Origin: Pseudomonadota bacterium
Lineage (GTDB): Bacteria > Pseudomonadota > Alphaproteobacteria > Rhodospirillales > Magnetospirillaceae
Assembly (NCBI GenBank): GCA_023437865.1
Contig: JAEZFE010000179.1
Location: forward strand, 1-15,174
Reading direction: 5' to 3'
Length of the DNA: 15,174 bases
Positions 7,827-14,418 of this stretch are shown here, in pieces (within the stretch, counting starts at the first letter, position 1; each line of letters opens with the position of its first letter). Both the position numbers and the translations under genes were made by a program. The notes beneath the pieces were generated by a model. That model was not told the origin of the DNA. It made no database searches and worked only from the letters and a program-made list of their open reading frames with translations.

Positions 7827-8663
7827 TCAGCTCCAGTCCAGCCCGATATCGACCGCCGGGGCCGATTGGGTGATGCGCCCCACCGAGACGAAATCGACCC
7901 CCGTCTCGGCGATGGCGCGGATGGTGTCCAGCGTCACGCCGCCCGACGCCTCGGTCTTGCAGCGCTTGTTTACCAGGGCGACTGCCTGGCGCAGCACATC
8001 AGGGCCCATGTTGTCGAGCAGCACGATGTCGGCGCCCGCCTCCACCGCCTCGGCCACCTGCTCCAGCGTATCGCACTCGGCTTCCACGTTGGGCAGGCCG
8101 GCCTGCTTGGCCGCGCGCACGGCAGCGCCGACGCCGCCGCACACCGCGATGTGGTTGTCCTTGATCAGCACGCCGTCATACAGGCCCATGCGGTGGTTCC
8201 GGGCCCCACCGCACAGGGTGGCGTACTTGCTCAGCCGCCGCAGGCCGGGAATGGTCTTGCGGGTATCGAGCAAGGTGCAGCCGGTGCCCTTGATGCGGTC
8301 GGCATACTGCCGGGTCAGGGTGGCGATGCCCGACAACAGTTGCAGCATATTGAGCGCGGTGCGCTCGGCGGTCAGCAGGCCGCGCGCCGGGCCCTCCATC
8401 TCGGCCAGCACGGTGCCGGCGGCGACCTGATCGCCGTCCTTGACCCTGGCGGTGAAGATGGCCTCGGGGACCACCATGCGGAACACCTCCTCCGCCACCG
8501 GAAGGCCGGACACCACCATGGGATGGCGGGCCTGCATGACGCCCTTGAAGCGCAGGCCAGCCGGAATCACCGTTGCCGATGTAATGTCGCCGGCACCGAC
8601 ATCCTCGTCCAGGCCGGCCTGGATGGCGCGGCGGGCGTCGGCGAGATCGAGTTCAGGCGGCAT
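7827..8663 (-). CDS. nadC: Nicotinate-nucleotide pyrophosphorylase (quinolinate phosphoribosyltransferase)
   Basis: NadC converts quinolinate and PRPP to nicotinate mononucleotide, CO2 and pyrophosphate. The 278-residue length is typical. Seen in order are the N-terminal EDVGAGDITSATVIP (20-34), ERTALNMLQLLSGIAT (100-115), DTRKTIPGLR (133-142), GGARNHRMGLYDGVLIKDNH (152-171), and the barrel segments ADIVLLDNM and EASGGV (238-243). Residues R101, R135, K136, H157, R158 and K168 are in the places expected for substrate-phosphate binding. The ATG at 8663 lies inside the nadA 3' end (11-base overlap), with AAGGGA as ribosome-binding site. Confidence 0.97.
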   Translation of the reverse strand: MPPELDLADARRAIQAGLDEDVGAGDITSATVIPAGLRFKGVMQARHPMVVSGLPVAEEVFRMVVPEAIFTARVKDGDQVAAGTVLAEMEGPARGLLTAERTALNMLQLLSGIATLTRQYADRIKGTGCTLLDTRKTIPGLRRLSKYATLCGGARNHRMGLYDGVLIKDNHIAVCGGVGAAVRAAKQAGLPNVEAECDTLEQVAEAVEAGADIVLLDNMGPDVLRQAVALVNKRCKTEASGGVTLDTIRAIAETGVDFVSVGRITQSAPAVDIGLDWS

Positions 8664-9693
8664 TGGTGGTTCCCTTGGCGGCGGCGTCGGGCGACATGGG
8701 CACCGACTTGGACAATTCGAGCATGCGCTCCAGCGGCTTCAGCGCCTTGGCCCGCAGGTCATCGGGCACGTTCAGCGCCGGACCTTCGTTGAGCATCGCC
8801 AGATAGATCTTTTCCAGCGTGTTCTTGGCCATGAACGGGCAATCGGCGCAGGACGCGCAGGCACCGTCGGCAAAGGGCGCCGGGATGAAGGTCTTCTCGG
8901 GCGCCGCCTTGGTCATCTGATGGATGATGTGCGGCTCGGTGGCGATGATGAATTCCTGGCCCGGATTTTTGATGACGTAATCCAGGATGCCCTTGGTCGA
9001 GCCGACGTAATCGGCATGGCGCAACACGGTCTCGGGGCATTCCGGATGGGCGGCGACCAGGGCGTTGGGATGGCGCACCTTCAGCTTGACCAGTTCCTTC
9101 TCGGAGAACTGCTCGTGGATGATGCAGCTACCCGGCCACAGCGTCATCTCGCGCCCGGTCTTGCGCGCGATATAGCTGCCGAGATGACGGTCAGGCGCGA
9201 ACAGGATCGGCCGATCCTTGGGCAGGGAATTGACGATCACCTCGGCGTTGGACGAGGTGACGATGACGTCGGACAGCGCCTTGATGTCGGCCGAGCAATT
9301 GATGTAGGTGACGGCGATGTGGTCGGGGTGCTTTTCGCGGAACGCCCGGAAAGTGTCGGGGCGGCATGATTCCTCCAGCGAGCAGCCGGCTTCGGCATCC
9401 GGGATCACCACGATCTTGCCGGGCGACAGGATCTTGGCCACTTCCCCCATGAAGCGGACGCCGCAGAACACGATCATATCGGCATCGGTGGCGGCGGCCT
9501 TGCGCGACAAATCCAACGAATCACCGACGAAATCGGCCAGGTCCTGGATCTCGCCTTCCTGATAGTAGTGCGCCAGGATGATGGCATTTTTCTCGCGGCG
9601 CAGCCGGTCGATTTCGGCGACCAGATCCAGAGTGGGGTCGAGACTCGCCTCGGTCAAAGCGCCGGGAGGCGGCAGGACGACGGTATCGGTCAT
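8653..9693 (-). CDS. nadA: Quinolinate synthase A (4Fe-4S)
   Basis: NadA condenses iminoaspartate with dihydroxyacetone phosphate to quinolinate on a [4Fe-4S] cluster. The 346-residue sequence shows ILAHYYQEGEIQDLADFVGDS (39-59), the first half of the three-fold pseudo-repeat, and the three cluster cysteines expected from homologues: C104 (AGCSLEES), C190 (GSCIIHE) and C285 (CPFMAKNT). C285 belongs to a CASCADC stretch (C279, C282, C285), the CxxCxxC form also found in E. coli NadA. It is the first gene of the nadA-nadC-nadB run. The ATG at 9693 has only a weak GAGAG ribosome-binding site. The oxygen-sensitive cluster and the nadB partner fit the aspartate route. Confidence 0.97.
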   Translation of the reverse strand: MTDTVVLPPPGALTEASLDPTLDLVAEIDRLRREKNAIILAHYYQEGEIQDLADFVGDSLDLSRKAAATDADMIVFCGVRFMGEVAKILSPGKIVVIPDAEAGCSLEESCRPDTFRAFREKHPDHIAVTYINCSADIKALSDVIVTSSNAEVIVNSLPKDRPILFAPDRHLGSYIARKTGREMTLWPGSCIIHEQFSEKELVKLKVRHPNALVAAHPECPETVLRHADYVGSTKGILDYVIKNPGQEFIIATEPHIIHQMTKAAPEKTFIPAPFADGACASCADCPFMAKNTLEKIYLAMLNEGPALNVPDDLRAKALKPLERMLELSKSVPMSPDAAAKGTTNAA

Positions 9694-9925
9694 AAGCTCT
9701 CAAACCCTTTCCGGGGCATCCCCCGATCACGAAAACAGAAGTAAGAGCGAATTTCGGCCAATCTGGCAACCCATCACCGCGCGACGGCGTTGCAAAATCG
9801 CAGGCGCCGGCTTCTTTTCAGCCGGCCCCCTGCCAATGATATAGTTCGGTATGTCCATCGAAGGAATTCCCCTGTCTTCCGCGATGCCGCATTATCCGGC
9901 AGGTCGGAGGGGAGGACTGAAGGGC
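9694..9925. promoter_or_regulatory. Divergent control region between nadA and the response regulator
   Basis: This 232-base gap must hold the promoters of both genes. It is more AT-rich around 9725-9760. It contains a perfect 7-bp hairpin, GCCGGCT-N7-AGCCGGC, at 9806-9826. A smaller palindrome, GCCA-ATC-TGGC, lies at 9757-9767 and touches a weak nadA -35 candidate (TTGCCA on the minus strand). CGGGG-CATC-CCCCG at 9712-9725 lies in the nadA leader. For the plus strand, TATAGT at 9840-9845 is a fair -10 box but its -35 is poor. I recognise no known riboswitch or NAD-repressor site. Confidence 0.35.
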
Positions 9926-10336
9926 ATGGGTATGTTGGTGCAGCAGAACGACGACGGAACCGCGCCGCTGATCGTGGTGATCGAGGACGAGGCCATCGTT
10001 CTGGCCGGCTATCAGATGCTGTTCGAGAGTTGGGGCTACCGCGTCATTGCCGCGCCCTCGACCGAAGACGCCCTGGGCCAGTTGCGGCAGGCGGAAGAGC
10101 GGCCCGACTTCATCCTCGCCGATTACCGCCTCAAGGAAGGCAATACCGGCACCGAGGCCATTCAGACGCTGCGCGATGCCTTCGGCCCAGCCATCCCCGG
10201 CGTGCTGGTCACCGGCGATACCGCGGTGGACCGGCTGCGCCATGCCGCCGCCAGCGGCCTACCGATTCTGCATAAGCCGGTCAATGGCCGGCAATTGCTG
10301 GACATCCTGCAGCGTTCTTTGGGCGCCGCCGCCTAG
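9926..10336 (+). CDS. Single-domain response regulator (receiver only)
   Basis: The 136-residue product is one CheY-like receiver domain without an output domain. The acidic pair is E20-D21 (VVIEDEAIV), the phosphorylated Asp is D66 (ILADYRLKEG), the switch Thr is T96 (LVTGDT), and the invariant Lys is K117 (LHKPVNG). The ADYRL / LVTGDT / HKPV wording resembles receivers found at the ends of hybrid histidine kinases, so it may serve a kinase encoded elsewhere. ATG 9926 (or 9932) is chosen because GGAGGACTGAAGGG lies just upstream. An ATG at 9851 would add 25 unconserved residues and lacks a ribosome-binding site. Its stop codon shares CTAG with the convergent ribbon-helix-helix gene. Confidence 0.9.
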   Translation: MGMLVQQNDDGTAPLIVVIEDEAIVLAGYQMLFESWGYRVIAAPSTEDALGQLRQAEERPDFILADYRLKEGNTGTEAIQTLRDAFGPAIPGVLVTGDTAVDRLRHAAASGLPILHKPVNGRQLLDILQRSLGAAA

Positions 10337-10554
10337 GACCGGCAGCGGTCGCGCTCAAGGAGCTCGACCCGTCGGCGCAGATCAAGCAATTGCGCGTCAA
10401 TTGCGTCGCCCTCCAATGCTCGCCGCAAAGCATCAGCCACCCAGGCGCCCACGGTGCGCCCCTCAGCTTTTGCGCGTGTTACCACCGCGCGCCGCAGCTC
10501 TTCCGGAATACCCCGGACGGCCCAAGCGGAGTCAACCTTGAATTCTTCAGTCAT
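10333..10554 (-). CDS. Ribbon-helix-helix (Arc/FitA-like) small DNA-binding protein
   Basis: This is a 73-residue protein. Residues 10-46 (AWAVRGIPEEL, then EGRTVGAWVADALRRAL) match the ribbon-helix-helix fold used by Arc/CopG-type repressors and antitoxins: a short DNA-contacting strand followed by two helices. Residues 50-70 form a Leu-rich amphipathic helix (AQLLDLRRRVELLERD) that could be a coiled coil. No toxin-like gene lies beside it, so a stand-alone regulator is more likely than an antitoxin. The ATG at 10554 has no clear ribosome-binding site. A candidate promoter is about 90 bases upstream. Its stop overlaps that of the response regulator in a shared CTAG. Confidence 0.75.
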   Translation of the reverse strand: MTEEFKVDSAWAVRGIPEELRRAVVTRAKAEGRTVGAWVADALRRALEGDAIDAQLLDLRRRVELLERDRCRS

Positions 10555-10642
10555 GTGTATAACGAATCGCTAGCTCGTCGAACAAATGTCGCACCGCCGT
10601 TTAGTAACAAACGATGCCGCTGCAGGTCAGTGAAAGACCAAA

Positions 10643-10671
10643 AAAATAATTCCGCTACTGCATAGCCTCAA
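10643..10671 (-). promoter_or_regulatory. Candidate promoter for the ribbon-helix-helix gene
   Basis: On the minus strand TTGAGG (10671-10666) and TATTTT (10648-10643) are separated by 17 bases, each matching 4 of 6 consensus bases. The surrounding gap between the ATPase stop and this gene (10555-10792, 238 bases) is clearly AT-richer than the rest of the window and otherwise holds no gene I can support. Confidence 0.35.
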
Positions 10672-10789
10672 AATTGCGCAAAGGGAATAATTTACTTCCC
10701 GATTGCCCATGGCGCCTCATGCCCTGTACCTCTGGGCAGCAAAAGCCGCTCGGCAAATCCATCGGGCAAGAGATGGGGAGATAGCGGCA

Positions 10790-10819
10790 CGTTTAGGCGG
10801 AAGGGAAGACGCCTAAACG
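10790..10819 (-). terminator. Perfect 10-bp hairpin across the ATPase stop codon
   Basis: CGTTTAGGCG (10790-10799) and CGCCTAAACG (10810-10819) form a perfect ten-pair stem around a ten-base loop. The TAA stop codon of the ATPase gene is in one arm and its fourth- and fifth-last codons are in the other. No T run follows on the minus strand, so a standard rho-independent terminator is unlikely. An mRNA 3'-stabilising hairpin or a protein site is equally possible. Confidence 0.4.
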
Positions 10820-13402
10820 GGAGATCCACTTCCGCACTTCGTCGAGCAGCAGCACCGAGCTTGCCACCAGCGCGGCCAGCGCCCATTCCGCCGGGGAGAG
10901 CGGTGATGTGTGAAAAAGCGCCTGGGCCGGTGGCCAGTGGAGGGCGACCGCCTGGAGCACCAGCACCGATGCCAATGCCAGCCACAGCTTGGCATTGGTG
11001 AAGGTTCGCCGACCGATGGCCGATTCAGCACCAACACGTGAATTGAACAGGTTGAAGACCTGGAACAGCACGAAGGTGGTAAAAGCCAGCGAACGGGCAT
11101 GAGCCTCGTCGCCGCTTTGGCGCGCCCACCAGAACAGCGCCAGCGTGCCAACAGCCATGGTGGCACCGTAGGACAACAGGCGGAGCAGACGCCGGCGCGA
11201 CAGGATGGGCTGCGTCGATGGGCGCGGCTTTTCGCTCATCAGACCCGCACGCGGCGGATCAAAGGCCAATGCCAGGGCCGGCGGGCCATCCATGATGATG
11301 TTGACCCACAGGATCTGGATGGGGTGGAACGGAACCGGCAAGCCCATGAGCGGCGCAGCCAGAACCGCCAGCAGCGCCCCCACATTGGTCGACAACTGGA
11401 AACGCACGAACTTGACGATGTTGTCGTAGATGGTGCGGCCTTCCTGCACGGCATGCACCACGGTGGCGAAATCGTCGTCCGTCAGCACCATGGTGGCGGC
11501 TTCGCGCGTCACATCACTGCCGGTACGGCCCATGGCGATGCCGATATGGGCGCGCTTCAGCGCCGCCGCGTCGTTGACGCCATCGCCGGTCATTGCCACA
11601 ACATGACCGCGCGCCTTGAGCGCCGCCACGATACGGACTTTGTGCTCGGGGGCGACGCGGGCGAACACGGCAATGGCATCGACCCGGGCGTCCAGTTCGG
11701 CCTCACTTAGCCGGTCCAGTTCGGCGCCGGTCACCACCTCGCCCTTCAGGCCAAGGGCCTGGGCAATGGCCGCGGCGGTCACCCGATGATCGCCGGTGAT
11801 CATCTTGACCGCGATGCCTGCCCGCGCACAGGCGGCCACCGCTTCGCGCGCGCTGGGGCGCGGCGGGTCCATCAGGCCGACCAGCGCCGTCAGCGTAAGC
11901 CCGCGCTGCGCCGCCGCCAGCGGGTCGGCCAAAGCCCCCTCGTCCACCTCGGCCTCGGCCAGGGCGAGCACGCGCAAGGCGGATTGGCCCATGCGCTCGA
12001 TCTCACGCGGCGCCTCGGGCTGATCACCGCACAGACCCAAGACCACATCGGGGGCGCCCTTGACCATCATCCGCAGCCTGTCGCCGTCGCGATGGATGGT
12101 GATCATCAGCTTGCGCGCCGAGTCGAACGGCAGCTCGGCCACCCGCGGCCAGTCGGGCAACGCATCCGCCTTATGGGCAAGGGCCAGCAAGGCGCCCTCG
12201 GTGGGGTCACCGACCAGGGTGCCGTTGCACAGATGGGAGTCATTGCACAGGGAAGCGGCGCGCAGATATGGCCCCAGATCGGGCAACGGCCCGGCGCCGT
12301 CATCGGGCAGCAGGCGGCCCTCGGGCACATAGCCCTCACCCTCCACCGTGAAGCGGCGCCCGGCGGCCCAGCCGGCCTTGGCGGTCATCTGGTTGAGCGT
12401 CAGCGTGCCGGTCTTGTCGGAACAGATCACCGTGGTGGAGCCCAGGGTTTCCACCGCCGCCAGCCGCTTGACGATGGCGCCGTGGCGCGCCATGCGGGCC
12501 ATGCCGATGGCCAACGTTACCGTCACCACCGCCGGCAGGCCCTCGGGGATGGCAGCCACCGCCAGGGCCACGGCGGTCATGACGATCTCGGCCAGCGCGT
12601 CGCCGCGAAACACCCCCATGACCAGGACGATGGCAACCACCAAACCGGCGATGGCGGCCAGCCGACGCCCCAATTGGTCCAGACGCTCCTGTAGGGGTGT
12701 GCGCCCCTCCAGCGCCGCCTCCAGCAAGCCGACGATACGGCCCATCTCTGTGGCCGGACCGGTGGCGGTCACCAGCAGCTCGCCGCGCCCACGCGTCACC
12801 ACCGTATTCATGAATGCCTGGTTGGCGCGGTCTGCCAGCGGGGTCTCGTGTTCGAGCGCATGCGTGGCCTTCGCCGACGCCACCGATTCGCCCGTCAGCG
12901 ACGACTCATCGATCTCCAGCCCATGCGCGGCCACCAGCCGTCCGTCGGCGGGCACGCGGTCACCGGCCTCCAGCAGCACCAGATCGCCCCGGACCAGGTG
13001 TTCCGCTCGGATCTCCGCCTTCTGCCCGCCGCGCCGCACCCGGCTCTGCTGGGCCAGCATGCCCTTGAGCGCATCAAGGATCTTTTCAGCACGGAATTCC
13101 TGGTAGAAGCCGAGGCAGGCATTGAACAGCACCACCACAAGGATGACCACCATGTCGGTGGTGTCACCGATGAACCCGGCAAGCAGGCCGGCGGCCAGCA
13201 GCACCAGGATCAGCAAGCTCTTGAACTGATCGAGAAACAGCGCCCATAGCGGCCGCGCCGCCTTCTCCGGCAGGCGGTTGAGCCCATGGCGGGCCAGCCG
13301 CCGTTCGGCCTCGCCGGGTGACAGCCCCCGCTCAAGGTCGCTCGCCAGCCGCTCGCTCGCCTCACGGGCGGTCAGCGCATGCCAAGCCTCGTCCGCTTCC
13401 AC
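10793..13402 (-). CDS. P2-type cation-transporting ATPase, probable Ca2+ exporter
   Basis: The 869-residue inner-membrane pump has the full P-type layout: N-terminal cation-ATPase region (7-75), two helices, actuator domain with TGES at 170-173, PEGLP at 286-290, phosphorylated D329 in DKTGT, nucleotide domain with KGAPD at 448, TGDGVND at 605-611, and C-terminal helices to 855. Compared with SERCA, E287, N701 and D705 keep one Ca2+ site. The other is altered: SERCA E771 corresponds to A676 (NVGA), T799 to M704 (WVNIIMD) and E908 to Q781 (VLFQVFN). These are the same changes seen in plasma-membrane Ca2+ pumps, so one Ca2+ per cycle is inferred; Mn2+ or another cation is possible. The start is GTG at 13402, supported by AGGAGG five bases upstream. 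Confidence 0.93.
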   Translation of the reverse strand: MEADEAWHALTAREASERLASDLERGLSPGEAERRLARHGLNRLPEKAARPLWALFLDQFKSLLILVLLAAGLLAGFIGDTTDMVVILVVVLFNACLGFYQEFRAEKILDALKGMLAQQSRVRRGGQKAEIRAEHLVRGDLVLLEAGDRVPADGRLVAAHGLEIDESSLTGESVASAKATHALEHETPLADRANQAFMNTVVTRGRGELLVTATGPATEMGRIVGLLEAALEGRTPLQERLDQLGRRLAAIAGLVVAIVLVMGVFRGDALAEIVMTAVALAVAAIPEGLPAVVTVTLAIGMARMARHGAIVKRLAAVETLGSTTVICSDKTGTLTLNQMTAKAGWAAGRRFTVEGEGYVPEGRLLPDDGAGPLPDLGPYLRAASLCNDSHLCNGTLVGDPTEGALLALAHKADALPDWPRVAELPFDSARKLMITIHRDGDRLRMMVKGAPDVVLGLCGDQPEAPREIERMGQSALRVLALAEAEVDEGALADPLAAAQRGLTLTALVGLMDPPRPSAREAVAACARAGIAVKMITGDHRVTAAAIAQALGLKGEVVTGAELDRLSEAELDARVDAIAVFARVAPEHKVRIVAALKARGHVVAMTGDGVNDAAALKRAHIGIAMGRTGSDVTREAATMVLTDDDFATVVHAVQEGRTIYDNIVKFVRFQLSTNVGALLAVLAAPLMGLPVPFHPIQILWVNIIMDGPPALALAFDPPRAGLMSEKPRPSTQPILSRRRLLRLLSYGATMAVGTLALFWWARQSGDEAHARSLAFTTFVLFQVFNLFNSRVGAESAIGRRTFTNAKLWLALASVLVLQAVALHWPPAQALFHTSPLSPAEWALAALVASSVLLLDEVRKWISRLGVFPSA

Positions 13403-13417
13403 CCTGGCCTCCTGGCC

Positions 13418-13441
13418 GACCTAACTCGGCCAAGATAGGTC
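13418..13441. promoter_or_regulatory. 24-bp near-perfect palindrome, operator candidate for the ATPase
   Basis: The half-sites GACCTA (13418-13423) and TAGGTC (13436-13441) are mirrored, and the symmetry continues through CT/AG to a GGCC centre. Ten of twelve base pairs are symmetric. It covers the -10 box and expected start site of the ATPase promoter, which is where a dimeric repressor would block transcription. As RNA it could also fold just before the AGGAGG. It lies 27 bases after the egtD stop, so a role as the egt transcript's terminal hairpin is possible, though no T run follows. Confidence 0.5.
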
Positions 13442-13459
13442 AGTCACCGGTGCGGTCAA
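13432..13459 (-). promoter_or_regulatory. Sigma-70-type promoter for the ATPase gene
   Basis: On the minus strand TTGACC (13459-13454, 5 of 6 consensus bases) and TATCTT (13437-13432, 4 of 6) are 16 bases apart. Transcription would start near 13425, leaving a short leader that contains AGGAGG. The spacing equals that of the dapD promoter. The ATPase can thus be transcribed separately from egtBD. Confidence 0.5.
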
Positions 13460-13467
13460 CCAGAGAA

Positions 13468-14418
13468 CTATATCCGCCGCAGCATGTGCAGACTGAAAAG
13501 ACTATCCTCGTCCGTCCACACGGCCTCGGCATGGAAGCCGCCCAGACGGGCGAGCCAACGGAATTGTTCGATCGTGTACTTGTAGCAATCCTCCACATGG
13601 ATCAGGTCGCCACGGCGGAACGAGAACAACTGACCGGCAACATGAACCCGCTGGCGGCGGCCTGCCACCAGATGGATTTCGATACGGCCTTCGCGCGCGT
13701 TCCACCAGGCGCGGTGGTCGAAGGCGGTGGGATCGAAATCGGCGTCCAATTCGCGGTTGGCGCGGGCGAGAAGATTGCGGATGAAGGCAGTGGTGACGCC
13801 CAGCGAATCATCGTACGCCGTTTCCAGCACCCGGGGGTCCTTGACCAGATCCACCCCCACCAGCAGCCGCCCGCCCGCCCCCACCAGCCGGGCAACCCGG
13901 CGCAGGAAATCGCGGGCATCGCCGGGGTTCATATTCCCGATGGTGGAGCCGGGAAAGAAACCGAGGACCGGGGATTCGCCGTCGGCGGCCTCGGGATCGG
14001 GGGGCAGCACCAGCGGGTGATTGAAATCCGCCACCAATGGGATGACGGTCAGGCCGGGATAATCGTTGGCAACCCGGCGCGCGGCCAGCAGCAAGGGCTC
14101 GCGCGCCACGTCGATTGGCAGGTAGGCGGCGGGCCGCTGGAGCGCCGACAGCAACAGCCGCGTCTTGCGCATGGAGCCGGCGCCGAACTCGACGACACGG
14201 GCGCCGGGACCGACAAGGGCGGCAATATCGGGTCCGCGCGCCGCCAGGATGCCGATCTCGGTGCGGGTGGGGTAATATTCCTCCAGCCCAGTAATGCGCT
14301 CGAACAGCTCCGAGCCCTCGTTGTCGTAGAGGTACTTGCACGGCACGGCACGGGGGCGGTGGCTCAAGCCGGCCAGCATGGCCTCGCGGAAGCCGTCGGT
14401 GGGCGGTACCGTCTTCAT
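13468..14418 (-). CDS. egtD: L-histidine N-alpha-methyltransferase of ergothioneine synthesis
   Basis: EgtD uses three S-adenosylmethionines to turn histidine into hercynine (trimethylhistidine). The 316-residue product matches the EgtD family in length. It shows KYLYDNEGSELFERIT (28-43), LEEYYPTRTE (45-54; one Tyr of the histidine site), the SAM-binding VVEFGAGSMRKTRLLL (75-90), and FFPGSTIGNMNP (154-165) with N162 at the position of the histidine-binding Asn. The late motif is HVEDCYKYT: E276 is the conserved Glu, but C278 stands where mycobacterial EgtD has Ser, an unusual residue at the substrate site. The start ATG overlaps the egtB stop as ATGA, so the two are translationally coupled. 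Confidence 0.94.
   Translation of the reverse strand: MKTVPPTDGFREAMLAGLSHRPRAVPCKYLYDNEGSELFERITGLEEYYPTRTEIGILAARGPDIAALVGPGARVVEFGAGSMRKTRLLLSALQRPAAYLPIDVAREPLLLAARRVANDYPGLTVIPLVADFNHPLVLPPDPEAADGESPVLGFFPGSTIGNMNPGDARDFLRRVARLVGAGGRLLVGVDLVKDPRVLETAYDDSLGVTTAFIRNLLARANRELDADFDPTAFDHRAWWNAREGRIEIHLVAGRRQRVHVAGQLFSFRRGDLIHVEDCYKYTIEQFRWLARLGGFHAEAVWTDEDSLFSLHMLRRI

Noticed and set aside
6258..8792. 844-codon plus-strand open frame
   Set aside because: It is antisense to nadB and nadC, both unmistakable. Its His/Gly/Gln-rich composition is typical of the complement of GC-rich coding DNA.
9694..9925. NAD-related riboswitch upstream of nadA
   Set aside because: The short hairpins present do not match any conserved riboswitch core I can recognise, and the largest lies nearer the divergent gene.
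10333..10554. Antitoxin of a toxin-antitoxin pair
   Set aside because: The ribbon-helix-helix fold fits, but neighbours are a receiver protein (convergent) and an ATPase 238 bases away. No toxin-sized frame of a known family is adjacent.
13432..13459. MerR-type metal-responsive promoter
   Set aside because: MerR promoters have 19-20 base spacers with the palindrome between the -35 and -10. Here the spacer is 16 and the palindrome overlaps the -10.
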